Source: Tubulanus polymorphus (Eukaryota; Nemertea; Palaeonemertea; Tubulaniformes; Tubulanidae). Taken from it: a stretch of DNA of 64,000 nucleotides. A program made the position numbers and the translations under genes. The notes under the pieces are model-generated. The model saw only the letters and a program-made list of their open reading frames with translations, was not told the origin of the DNA and did no database searches. The number at the start of each line of letters is the position of its first letter. The stretch's first letter is position 1. Shown here one piece after another: positions 21,010 through 29,323 of the stretch. The stretch lies in NCBI RefSeq assembly GCF_964204645.1, contig NC_134032.1, positions 4,428,916 to 4,492,915 on the forward strand, written 5' to 3'.

Positions 21010-22233
21010 ATGGATGAGAAGATAGCATGTGAAATTTGTGGTGAACTTCTAAGAAAAAGTAATAAGGCTCGACATATGAAAAAACATGATGAAAATTATA
21101 AACCCCCTAAAATAAACTGTCCAAAATGTAATAAATTATTCTCAAGAAATTATGTTAAAAAACATTCGGAGAAGTGTAGAATTAATGGCGCAATGGCTAA
21201 TGTTGATAGTAATTCTGCTGAAGTTGAACCTGAAGTTATTTGGAAAAGACCTTTCTTATTCTATGATAAGGATAATATAAAAGATCATTTCTGTGAGCCT
21301 TGTCGAATGAAATATAGCCCTGAAAATACAGAAGATTGGGAGAATCATCAATTTCGTAAAGCACATATAGATACAATTTCTAATAAATTTGAAACTGAAT
21401 TCAATGAAAGAAAAGATAATTTATTAGAAAAAATAAAATATGAGAAAACGTTACCAGATAATAAAGAAACAGTTGAAAAGTTAGAAAAACAATATAATGA
21501 ATTAACAAGAAAAACATATTATTGTAAATATTGTAAATTGATTATTACAACAAGTAATTCAAATCTACATAATAGAACAATAAAACATAAAGAAAACGTA
21601 AGAAAATACCAAGAGCTTAATGAAGATCTATTACCAAGCTATGATAGAAAAAAATGCCCACAATGTATTTATGAGTACTTAAGACAAGAAGGTCCTGTGA
21701 TATTTTGTAATGAATGTGGATGGCAAAAGAATTTATTAGGTGAAGAAAAAACTAGAGATTTTCTCATAGATCCAAAATTAAATTATCTTGATGAAATTTT
21801 TAAAATATTTTCTATAGAAGATCATACACCAGAATATATGCAATGGCTTGAAAAAATGAAAATAATAGAAAATGAAAATGGTGAAATAACTAAAAAAGAT
21901 ATTATAAAAACAATTATTCCATCAACATTTAACACAAAACAAAAGAAAATGTATTTATATTTATTATTTAACGATTATTATGAAAAACCTAAATTAACAG
22001 AAGAAGATATGAAAAATATAAAAAAAATATTCAAACAAATATTAATGTATCATTTGGAAAATAGAATAACAGATTCAATAAATTATGAATTCTTTTTAAA
22101 TAAGATTGTAAATTATTTAAACCTAGATATTATAATTCCATTTGATGAATTAACAGTAATAGGGATAATGGGCTTTCAGGCTAAAGGTCGAACGGTCGAG
22201 CCCATTAAAAAACAAAATATTAAAAGTAATTAA
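21010..22233 (+). CDS. multi-zinc-finger protein of element A, 407 aa
   Basis: It has at least five cysteine/histidine modules: CEICGELLRKSNKARHMKKH (3-22 region), CPKCNKLFSRNYVKKHSEKC, CEPCRMKYSPENTEDWENH with AH, CKYCKLIITTSNSNLHNRTIKH, and CPQCIYEYL..CNECGW. A long charged alpha-helical C-terminal half follows. It is probably nucleic-acid binding. The last 25 or so codons lie inside the terminal inverted repeat, so the C-terminus was generated or replaced by that repeat. It occupies the place where element B has PolB. No homologue outside the fingers is seen in element B. The promoter resembles the non-structural class. Confidence 0.7.
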   Translation: MDEKIACEICGELLRKSNKARHMKKHDENYKPPKINCPKCNKLFSRNYVKKHSEKCRINGAMANVDSNSAEVEPEVIWKRPFLFYDKDNIKDHFCEPCRMKYSPENTEDWENHQFRKAHIDTISNKFETEFNERKDNLLEKIKYEKTLPDNKETVEKLEKQYNELTRKTYYCKYCKLIITTSNSNLHNRTIKHKENVRKYQELNEDLLPSYDRKKCPQCIYEYLRQEGPVIFCNECGWQKNLLGEEKTRDFLIDPKLNYLDEIFKIFSIEDHTPEYMQWLEKMKIIENENGEITKKDIIKTIIPSTFNTKQKKMYLYLLFNDYYEKPKLTEEDMKNIKKIFKQILMYHLENRITDSINYEFFLNKIVNYLNLDIIIPFDELTVIGIMGFQAKGRTVEPIKKQNIKSN

Positions 22234-22341
22234 AAAACTATAATATATTTTCATAACCGCGTGCATTTTATATTAAAACTAAATATTTATTCTAAGATAT
22301 TAATAATATAAAAAGCATATTGTATTAAATCAATTGGTCGC
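22144..22341 (+). repeat. right terminal inverted repeat of element A
   Basis: The inverted counterpart is 22366-22560. Matching blocks are agtaatagggataatgggct, a ggtcgagcccatt-like block, and the long block 22220-22268 ending ataaccgcgtgcatt. About 75 bp between that block and the hairpin has diverged. Confidence 0.85.
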
Positions 22342-22380
22342 TCCGCTTCGCTACCGCTACGCTCCGCGACCAATTGATTT
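22327..22380. repeat. terminal hairpin shared by elements A and B
   Basis: Arms aaatcaattggtcgc (22327-22341) and gcgaccaattgattt (22366-22380) are perfectly complementary around a 24-base GC-rich loop. The same hairpin starts element D (63333-63378), next to host DNA. Here a single copy joins two terminal repeats head to head. Confidence 0.85.
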
Positions 22381-22755
22381 AATTACAATACACAAATTCA
22401 AATAATTAAATATATTCAAATGATAATAATTATTCTATTGTTTAACTGAAATGCACGCGGTTATGAAAATATATTATAGTTTTTTAATTACTTTTAATAT
22501 ATGTTATTAATGAACTCGATCATTAAACCTTTAACCCGAAAGCCCATTACCCCTATTACTCTTAAAATATTCACATATATGAATAAAATATAAATCATTG
22601 AACTTCTAAAATCAATTTAATAAAAAATATAGTATTAAAATGGAAGCAAATAAATACTACTGCCCAACATGTAATATCGATATAGACAAGTCTCAAAAAG
22701 CAAGACACAATAAAACTATAACACATTTAGAGAATAAATTGAAACTAGAATATAA
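22366..22755 (+). repeat. left terminal inverted repeat of element B
   Basis: It is the inverted match to 40165-40558. It contains the conserved block at 22451-22500, the cccctattactctt segment, the PolB promoter, and codons 1-38 of PolB. Confidence 0.85.
22619..22642 (+). promoter_or_regulatory. PolB promoter (AATAAAAAATATAG, then TATTAAAATG)
   Basis: A 24-nt segment ending at the start codon is shared by all five PolB starts in the window (1699, 22640, 40279 on minus, 63767, with one or two changes). It resembles the non-structural class but ends TTAAAATG. Confidence 0.55.
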
Positions 22756-25700
22756 GGATGATATATTAGAAACTAAATTAGAAGAATTAAAGAATGAAAA
22801 GGAAACATACAAATGTGATACATGTAATCAATCATTCAGTGATAAAAGATATTATAAAGAACATTTAAAATCTATAAGTCATATTAGAAATAAGAATAAT
22901 GATATTTTAGGTGAAGATTATTTTGATAATGATAACGATAAGAAACAGAAGACAATTAAAAGAATAAAAAATAAATTAAACAATAAAAGACCATATATGG
23001 AAGATGTAAGAAATTATATTAATTCATTAGATAATAAAAAAGATATAGAGATAACCGAAGCATTTGATATTGGTCCAGCAGCTATCGAGTTTAAATTTCA
23101 TAAAGGAAAAACATTAGAAGAAAATAAAAAATATTTAGAAAATATGAAAGAAATAATAAAAATAATTACAGATGTTGAATATCCTAAAATTAGTATATCA
23201 GTTAAAGTAAAGTTTATAAAATCTGAAGATAAACCAATATATAATATAAATTCTCATTCACAACATATTATATCTAAACAACATATAGATGATAAATTAA
23301 ATAAATGTTATAATGAAATAAAAACTAAAATAGAAGAGAAATATTTTGAAGGATCTGGTTTAATATTTGATGAGATAATATTTATAACTTTACATGTTTA
23401 TAACACAAAATATAATAAGTTAACTAAATCAAAACCAATTGATGAAAATAATGTATCATATTATAAAGATGATAGTATAAATGGAACAAGTTATATTAAA
23501 CTACCATTTAAAACTAATGGTGTAATAAATGTACAAAATGAAGATGATAAATGTTTTCTATTGGCTATAATAAGTTGTTTACACCCAGTTGAAGATTATA
23601 ATAAACATACTTATAGATTAACTCATTATAAACCATTTGAAAATAATTATAAGATAGATAAATATCCTGTTAGAATTAAAAATATTCCAAAAATAGAAAG
23701 AGATAATAATATTAAAATAAATGTATTTGATTTAATTAAATTACCAAATACAAAAGGAAATAATATTAAACATTATACATTAGAACCTTTATACCTATCA
23801 AAAGATTATGATTCAAATAATGTTATAGATATACTATATTATGAAAATCATTACATGTGGATTAAACAAATCGATTTATTTTTCAAATCAGAAAATGATC
23901 ACCATAAAATATATCTATGTAGAAAATGTTTACATAGATTCAGTAATGAAAGTACATTATTAAATCATAAACAACTATGTGATAATCATGATTATTGTAA
24001 ATTAGTTTTACCAAATGAAAAAGATAAAATATTAGAATTCAAAAAATATGATTACAAAAATAAAGTACCATTTGTAATATATGGAGATTTTGAATCATTA
24101 AATAAAGAATTAACAGATAAAGATAGAAAAGATATATATTATAAAAGAAAGAAATTAAATTCTAATGAAAGTGATTATTCAGAAGAACCACCAAAAACAA
24201 ATACTATTAAAAAGATTCATCAATTAGCTGCAGCTTTCGGGTTATATATAAAATCTGATTATCCAGAACTAATTGAAAGTGAATATTATCATTATAGAAA
24301 TGAAAATGTTATCAATCATTTTTGTGACTTATTAATTGAATATGAAATAAGATTTAGTAAATTATTGAATACAAATAAAGAAATAATTATGACAGAAGAA
24401 GATAAAGAAGTATTTGAGTTTGCAGATAAATGTTATTATTGTGAAAAGATATTTAATTATAAAGATAAAAAAGTAAGAGACCATGATCATTTGAATGGTA
24501 AATTTAGAGGTGCTGCACATGAGAATTGTAACTTACAAGCTAAGAAAATTAACTTTGTACCAGTTATATTTCATAACCTATCAGGATATGATGCACATTT
24601 ATTTATCAAAAAACTGTGTCATAAAATAGAAGAAATTAATAATGAAATAGAAAGATTAAATTCAAATAGATCAAAAGATAAAATACCAACTTATAAATTT
24701 AGAATGTTAGCTAAAACATCTGAGAATTATATATCATTCCAATTTGGTTGTCTAAGATTTATAGATTCATATAGATTTTTAAATAGTTCATTAGATAACT
24801 TATCAAAATCATTAGTTGATGATGAATTAAAGATATTAAAAGAATATTACCCAAATTATGATGATTTTAAATTAATGAGATATAAAGGTGCAATTCCATA
24901 TTCTTTCTATAAAAATCATAATGATTTTAAAATAACTGAATTATTGAAAGAACAATTTAATGATGAATTAAAAAATGAATATGTTAAAGATGAAGTCTAT
25001 AATAGAACATTGAATATTTGGAATCATTTCGAAATTAAAAATCATGGACAATTAGTAGATTTATATTTAAAATCAGATGTATTATTATTAACCGATATAT
25101 TCGAAAGGTTTAGAGATGTAAACCTAAAATATTTCAATATTGATCCTTGTCATTGTTATTCATCACCAGGATTAACATGGGATTGTGGATTAAAATTTAC
25201 AAATATAAAAATGGATTTGTTAACAAATATAGATCAATTACTATTATTTGAAAAATCTATAAGAGGAGGTGTTTCAGGTGTATTGGGTGATAGATATTTC
25301 AATGTAAATGATAATCCTGGATATAAATTATTATACATAGATGCAAATAATCTTTATGGTTGGGCAATGATGGAACCACAACCTTATGGGATGTTTGAAA
25401 TAACTGAAGTTTTACAAATTGATAAATTTGATTGGAAGAAAAGAATCCTAGATATTGCAGATGATTCAGATATTGGTTACTTCTTTGTTGTAGATTTAGA
25501 ATACCCTGAAAATATTAAATTCAAATCTAGAAATCTAGCATATTGTCCCGAACATAAAACTGTTAAACATGAAGAATTATCAAATTATCAAAAAAGAATT
25601 AAACCCGATAATCATATTCATACTGAAAAGTTAATGGTAACTCAAGAAGATAAATATAATTATGTAGTACATTATAGAATGTTGAAGTTTTATTTGAATC

Positions 25701-26665
25701 AAGGAATGATATTAAAAAAAGTACATAGATATATTTCATTTAATCAATCTAAGTGGTTAGAAAAATATATAGATTTTAATACTACACAGAGAACTAAATC
25801 TAAAACTGATTTTGAGAAGGATTTTTTTAAGTTAATGAATAATGCATTTTATGGTAAGACTTGTGAAAACATAAGAAATAGAAGTGATATTGAGTTAGTT
25901 AGTAATGGTAAAAGAATTAGACATTTACAATCGTATCCGAAATTCATAGGTAACAGAATATTTGATGAAAATTTAGCAGCAGTTAAAATGAGAAGAACTT
26001 CTATGAAGTTCAATAAACCTATTTATGTTGGTGCATCGGTTTTAGAATTATCAAAGTTATTAATGTATAAATTTTACTATAACATATTACAACCCCATTT
26101 TGGAGAAAAACATATAGAAATCTTATATCTAGATACAGATTCTTACATATTAAAGATAAAAAGTGATAACATAACAAAAGACTTAAAAATATTAAAACAC
26201 CATTTTGATTTCAGTAACTATCCTAAAGATCATGAATTGTTTAGCAATGATAATAAAAAAGTTCCTGGGAAGTTTAAGGATGAATTAGGCGGTGAAGAAA
26301 TGATAGAGTTCATTGGTATTAGATCTAAAATGTATTCATATAAAACTAAAGAACATGAAGCTAAAAAGTTAAAAGGAATAACCAAAAGTGTAGTAGAAAA
26401 GAATATTCATTTCAAAGATTACATCAATTGTATATTTAATGAAGAAGTTAGAAAACATAAAATGAAATGTTTAAGATCTGAAGATCATGAAATGTATATT
26501 GAAGAGATAGAGAAGATAAGTCTAAACCCATTTGATGATAAAAGATATATTTTAGATGATGGAATCCACACAGTCGCCTATGGTTGTAATTTAGATGAAT
26601 ATATAAAATTCAAAAGAGAAGAAACAAAAGAAAATGAGATTATGAAAAGGATTCTAGCGTGTTAA
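22640..26665 (+). CDS. polB: family B DNA polymerase, protein-primed type, 1341 aa
   Basis: It replicates the viral genome. Order: two C2H2 fingers (8-75), a papain/OTU-like region with C305 in NEDDKCFLLAI and H404 in NHYMWIK, a third C2H2 (about 417-445), exonuclease I with D483 (YGDFES), an HNH-like insert (about 597-640: CYYC...VRDHDHLNGKFRGAAHENCNL), exonuclease II with D651 (FHNLSGYDAH), exonuclease III with D813 (LKSDVLLLTD), polymerase motif A with D901 (IDANNLYGWAM), motif B (about 1067, KLMNNAFYGKT) and motif C with D1165/D1167 (LYLDTDSYI). All catalytic residues are present, the frame is open and the length is normal for animal Polintons, so it looks functional. The first codons lie in the terminal repeat. 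Confidence 0.95.
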   Translation: MEANKYYCPTCNIDIDKSQKARHNKTITHLENKLKLEYKDDILETKLEELKNEKETYKCDTCNQSFSDKRYYKEHLKSISHIRNKNNDILGEDYFDNDNDKKQKTIKRIKNKLNNKRPYMEDVRNYINSLDNKKDIEITEAFDIGPAAIEFKFHKGKTLEENKKYLENMKEIIKIITDVEYPKISISVKVKFIKSEDKPIYNINSHSQHIISKQHIDDKLNKCYNEIKTKIEEKYFEGSGLIFDEIIFITLHVYNTKYNKLTKSKPIDENNVSYYKDDSINGTSYIKLPFKTNGVINVQNEDDKCFLLAIISCLHPVEDYNKHTYRLTHYKPFENNYKIDKYPVRIKNIPKIERDNNIKINVFDLIKLPNTKGNNIKHYTLEPLYLSKDYDSNNVIDILYYENHYMWIKQIDLFFKSENDHHKIYLCRKCLHRFSNESTLLNHKQLCDNHDYCKLVLPNEKDKILEFKKYDYKNKVPFVIYGDFESLNKELTDKDRKDIYYKRKKLNSNESDYSEEPPKTNTIKKIHQLAAAFGLYIKSDYPELIESEYYHYRNENVINHFCDLLIEYEIRFSKLLNTNKEIIMTEEDKEVFEFADKCYYCEKIFNYKDKKVRDHDHLNGKFRGAAHENCNLQAKKINFVPVIFHNLSGYDAHLFIKKLCHKIEEINNEIERLNSNRSKDKIPTYKFRMLAKTSENYISFQFGCLRFIDSYRFLNSSLDNLSKSLVDDELKILKEYYPNYDDFKLMRYKGAIPYSFYKNHNDFKITELLKEQFNDELKNEYVKDEVYNRTLNIWNHFEIKNHGQLVDLYLKSDVLLLTDIFERFRDVNLKYFNIDPCHCYSSPGLTWDCGLKFTNIKMDLLTNIDQLLLFEKSIRGGVSGVLGDRYFNVNDNPGYKLLYIDANNLYGWAMMEPQPYGMFEITEVLQIDKFDWKKRILDIADDSDIGYFFVVDLEYPENIKFKSRNLAYCPEHKTVKHEELSNYQKRIKPDNHIHTEKLMVTQEDKYNYVVHYRMLKFYLNQGMILKKVHRYISFNQSKWLEKYIDFNTTQRTKSKTDFEKDFFKLMNNAFYGKTCENIRNRSDIELVSNGKRIRHLQSYPKFIGNRIFDENLAAVKMRRTSMKFNKPIYVGASVLELSKLLMYKFYYNILQPHFGEKHIEILYLDTDSYILKIKSDNITKDLKILKHHFDFSNYPKDHELFSNDNKKVPGKFKDELGGEEMIEFIGIRSKMYSYKTKEHEAKKLKGITKSVVEKNIHFKDYINCIFNEEVRKHKMKCLRSEDHEMYIEEIEKISLNPFDDKRYILDDGIHTVAYGCNLDEYIKFKREETKENEIMKRILAC

Positions 26666-26673
26666 TAAATTTC

Positions 26674-26696
26674 AATAAAAATTTGTATAATAAATG
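26674..26696 (+). promoter_or_regulatory. non-structural class promoter
   Basis: AATAAAAATTTG then TATAATAAATG, 23 nt ending at the start codon. The same register is found at 33488-33510 and, inverted, at 39948-39970. Confidence 0.5.
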
Positions 26697-27035
26697 GAGA
26701 GCAAACAAGTACACAATGAATTCTTAGATAGAATTAAAGATACCACAAATGTAAAATCTGTAGATTATAAATTCAAAAAACTAACTGAGTTAACAATTCA
26801 CAAGAAATATTTAATTACAAATATTGTTACAGTTACTAACAAATATGGAGATAAATTAGTAATTCATTTAGAATATGAAGGATTAAAAGGAAATACACAT
26901 AAATTCAGAACTTATTTACCAGATAGATTTCATAGATTATCAAGTGAAGATCTAGAAGAATTATGTTCTGGAGATTTCTATTTCGTATATAAAGGTAAGA
27001 ATAAAAAAGGGCACCATGAAATAGATTTCGAATAA
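26694..27035 (+). CDS. small viral protein downstream of PolB, 113 aa
   Basis: It is paralogous to the 104-aa gene at 3713. It has strand-rich segments (YLITNIVTVTNKYGDKLVIHLEY, then KFRTYLPDRF), a short acidic helix (SSEDLEEL), and an end reading VYKGKNKKGHHEIDF. An OB-like ssDNA-binding fold would fit size and position next to PolB, but this rests on pattern only. It starts 29 nt after the PolB stop. Confidence 0.6.
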   Translation: MESKQVHNEFLDRIKDTTNVKSVDYKFKKLTELTIHKKYLITNIVTVTNKYGDKLVIHLEYEGLKGNTHKFRTYLPDRFHRLSSEDLEELCSGDFYFVYKGKNKKGHHEIDFE

Positions 27036-27052
27036 GAAAATATGTAAAATAA

Positions 27053-27808
27053 ATGGTAGAATTAAAAGAATATAGAATATATGTTGATTCTAGAAAACTT
27101 ACAAATTATAAATCACATAATTTACTAGTACAATTAGATAGAGAATTCAAGAATTGTGTAGATTTAAAATTAGTAAATATAAGTTTATGTAATTCTTTTT
27201 ATAATATATCGGATAAAAGTTTTGATCATAGATTGTTTATGATTCATGATAGAAATATGGATAAATGGTATCATCTATTTCTAAGACCAGGATTATATAA
27301 TTTAGATACATTAGCACAAGAAATTAATAGAAGAGCTCGGTTAAAAGTGGGTGAATCTGTTGGGTTTAACATTAAATTTAATAAAATCGATAGTACTAAT
27401 AAAATAAGAATAAAGTTAACTAATGAACAATATAAATTCATAGTAAGAAAACCATTAGCTAAAATGCTAGGAGTTAATCCAAATAAAGTTTATTCAAATG
27501 TTGATACTACACCAAATATAATACCTTTTACGCACTTCTATATTTATTGTAATTTAATTGATCCTACAAAAACATTCGAAGCAACTAAAGATACAATTTG
27601 TAATTCTAGTATACTAAATATTTTACCGCTAAAAAATGTTAAACAATTTGGAACTCAAATAAATTATAATTTAACAGAATGTGATTTTAAACCTTGCATT
27701 CCTAAACTTAATAATTTTAAATTAGAAATAAGAAATCATATTGGATACTTAATTGATTTAAATAACTTTCCTGTGATATATGAATTAGTTATAAGATGTA
27801 GAGAGTAA
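27053..27808 (+). CDS. penton / minor capsid protein, 251 aa
   Basis: It is a vertex protein with the same conserved N-terminal pattern as the element A copy (YRIYVDSRK, SHNLLVQLDREFK, CVDLKLVNISL, LRPGLYNLDTLAQEIN) and a near-identical C-terminal third. The middle (about 70-150) differs clearly, more than the flanking small genes do, pointing to faster change or exchange in a surface part. The frame is intact. Its start has a weak AAAATAAATG context rather than the full T-run promoter. Confidence 0.8.
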   Translation: MVELKEYRIYVDSRKLTNYKSHNLLVQLDREFKNCVDLKLVNISLCNSFYNISDKSFDHRLFMIHDRNMDKWYHLFLRPGLYNLDTLAQEINRRARLKVGESVGFNIKFNKIDSTNKIRIKLTNEQYKFIVRKPLAKMLGVNPNKVYSNVDTTPNIIPFTHFYIYCNLIDPTKTFEATKDTICNSSILNILPLKNVKQFGTQINYNLTECDFKPCIPKLNNFKLEIRNHIGYLIDLNNFPVIYELVIRCRE

Positions 27809-27827
27809 TTTTTTTGATATATAAATG
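27807..27827 (+). promoter_or_regulatory. structural class promoter, 118-aa gene
   Basis: AATTTTTTTG, ATA, TATAAATG: 21 nt from the first A to the G of the start codon. Confidence 0.65.
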
Positions 27828-28181
27828 AATATAACTGTTGGACCGAGTATATGTTTTGGATTTGATTTTAAACGCGAGAAAGAAATGAAATTTAACATTA
27901 ATGATGTAATTACACATATAAAAAATGTTGTATTTTCTAATGAAACAACATTTGAGTATGAAACAACAATAGATAAAGAAACTTTAAATGTAGAAAAGAT
28001 TACTAATTTAATTAGAGAATCTTTAAGATTTTATGAATTAGATGAAGATTTTATCATCGATGATATTAAAAAAATAATAATTGAAATATATACAAATGAA
28101 ACTAGTAATGAAATAAATGTTGAATTAATCATAAATAAGTTAACTAAATATTTTGATGATAGTAATTTTTTTGATAAATAA
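27825..28181 (+). CDS. small acidic viral protein, 118 aa
   Basis: It is nearly identical to the element A 117-aa protein, with one extra C-terminal lysine. Soluble, acidic, helical; no recognised motif. Its stop is followed immediately by the next ATG, and the next gene's promoter lies inside its 3' end, so the register is kept within coding sequence. Confidence 0.65.
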   Translation: MNITVGPSICFGFDFKREKEMKFNINDVITHIKNVVFSNETTFEYETTIDKETLNVEKITNLIRESLRFYELDEDFIIDDIKKIIIEIYTNETSNEINVELIINKLTKYFDDSNFFDK

Positions 28182-28184
28182 ATG
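28164..28184 (+). promoter_or_regulatory. structural class promoter, 73-aa gene, inside coding sequence
   Basis: AATTTTTTTG, ATAAA, TAAATG overlaps the last codons of the 118-aa gene. Confidence 0.65.
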
Positions 28185-28403
28185 AGTGATAATAAGTGGA
28201 TAATAACTGGATTATATAATGGCGCATTACTATCAGTTGGAACTGTTGGTTATTCAATGGTATTAAAAAAAGTATTCAAAATGGGAAGTGTTAATGTTGA
28301 CAGATTTGATATAAATGATATTTTAAAGTTAACATTAGCAGTTACTTTATCTAATTTAACTATTGATTATTTGGAAAAGCAAAAATATATTCCTCCCATA
28401 TAA
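28182..28403 (+). CDS. small viral membrane protein, 73 aa
   Basis: One residue differs from the element A copy. It has two hydrophobic segments and a QKYIPPI end. Unknown role; its position between penton and other membrane proteins is fixed in both elements. Confidence 0.65.
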   Translation: MSDNKWIITGLYNGALLSVGTVGYSMVLKKVFKMGSVNVDRFDINDILKLTLAVTLSNLTIDYLEKQKYIPPI

Positions 28404-28409
28404 ATGCAT

Positions 28410-28430
28410 AATTTTTTTGTTAAATAAATG
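28410..28430 (+). promoter_or_regulatory. structural class promoter, 140-aa gene
   Basis: AATTTTTTTG, TTAAA, TAAATG: same sequence as the hexon promoter. Confidence 0.65.
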
Positions 28431-28850
28431 GCTTCTGCAATTATAACTATTATAGGATCAGCAATTGTTAACGCTTTAGCATTTACTGGTGGTGGATATT
28501 TATTTAAACATATTGATAAAAATAGTTCATTAGGAGAACAAAGAAGACATAACTTAGCGTTAGAGAAATACAATAAAGCTGCAGAAGAATATAGAGAAAA
28601 GAGGCAAAACTATATGGATTACATCAATAAAGAATTATATGATCAGAAGATTTCACATAGAGATTTTCAATCAGTCGATGATGCAATGAGTTTATATAAC
28701 GCGGTAACCAATAAAGAAAAATTACATCTATACAAACCTAAATTATCAGATTATTATACCCCAAGTGAAGAACAACAGAAATATGAAATAATTTGGATTT
28801 TAGGTGGAACTGTTATTGTTATATTTGTTGCTTATAAGTTTACTAATTAG
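28428..28850 (+). CDS. small viral membrane protein, 140 aa
   Basis: N-terminal hydrophobic segment (GSAIVNALAFTGGGYLF), basic amphipathic middle, C-terminal membrane helix (ILGGTVIVIFVAYKF). It is almost identical to the 141-aa copy in element A, ending one residue earlier. The charged middle between two hydrophobic ends suggests an internal-membrane or capsid-linking protein; this is inference. Confidence 0.7.
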   Translation: MASAIITIIGSAIVNALAFTGGGYLFKHIDKNSSLGEQRRHNLALEKYNKAAEEYREKRQNYMDYINKELYDQKISHRDFQSVDDAMSLYNAVTNKEKLHLYKPKLSDYYTPSEEQQKYEIIWILGGTVIVIFVAYKFTN

Positions 28851-28851
28851 T

Positions 28852-28872
28852 AATTTTTATTCTAAATAAATG
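28852..28872 (+). promoter_or_regulatory. structural class promoter, 137-aa gene
   Basis: AATTTTTATTC, TAAA, TAAATG: the T-run is interrupted but the 21-nt register is unchanged. Confidence 0.6.
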
Positions 28873-29283
28873 GAAGATAAAGTTGATAGTATTGATATTA
28901 TTCCTCATGATATAAATAAAACTAAATTAAAAACATATTTAGAAAAACAAATATTAGAATTTGAAAGTGACTTAAAGATAAAAAAGAAAAAATATTTAAA
29001 AAGTAAAATTATATATTATTTGATTATAAGTGGTTCGGTTACAATTAGTTCTGTAATAACATTTCTAGCAATATTCAGTCCATTAACACCTTTAGCTATA
29101 TCAATTGGTGTGTTAGGATTAAGTTCAAGTGTTTTAACTGGTATAAGTTCAAAATTAAATATAAAAAGTAATAAAGAAAAAATCAAAACTAATATAAAAG
29201 AAATTAATAAATTAAAGAACACACTAGATTATATAATAAGTTTAAATGGTCATATAACAGTTGAAGAACAAGATAAATTATAA
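28870..29283 (+). CDS. small viral protein with two membrane helices, 137 aa
   Basis: It matches the 144-aa protein of element A up to EEQDKL, where one base change makes a TAA; the lost tail is only a few residues and still visible downstream. The two hydrophobic helices and charged ends are retained, so the product may well be functional. Confidence 0.65.
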   Translation: MEDKVDSIDIIPHDINKTKLKTYLEKQILEFESDLKIKKKKYLKSKIIYYLIISGSVTISSVITFLAIFSPLTPLAISIGVLGLSSSVLTGISSKLNIKSNKEKIKTNIKEINKLKNTLDYIISLNGHITVEEQDKL

Positions 29284-29302
29284 AAAGAATTAATAAATTA
29301 TT

Positions 29303-29323
29303 AATTTTTTAGTTATATAAATG
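29303..29323 (+). promoter_or_regulatory. structural class promoter, 433-aa gene
   Basis: AATTTTTTAG, TTA, TATAAATG, 21 nt. Confidence 0.65.

Larger units (their letters stand above)
11777..22341. mobile_element. Polinton/adintovirus-like element A, truncated on the left
   Basis: This is a 10.6-kb block of viral genes. From its right terminus inward it holds a zinc-finger gene reading toward the end, then penton, four small genes, two large virion-type genes (both frameshifted), hexon, integrase, ATPase and two membrane proteins, all on the minus strand. It lacks PolB, HNH gene and left terminal repeat; the last gene breaks off in host-like DNA. Its right terminus meets element B head to head at a shared hairpin. 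Confidence 0.8.
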
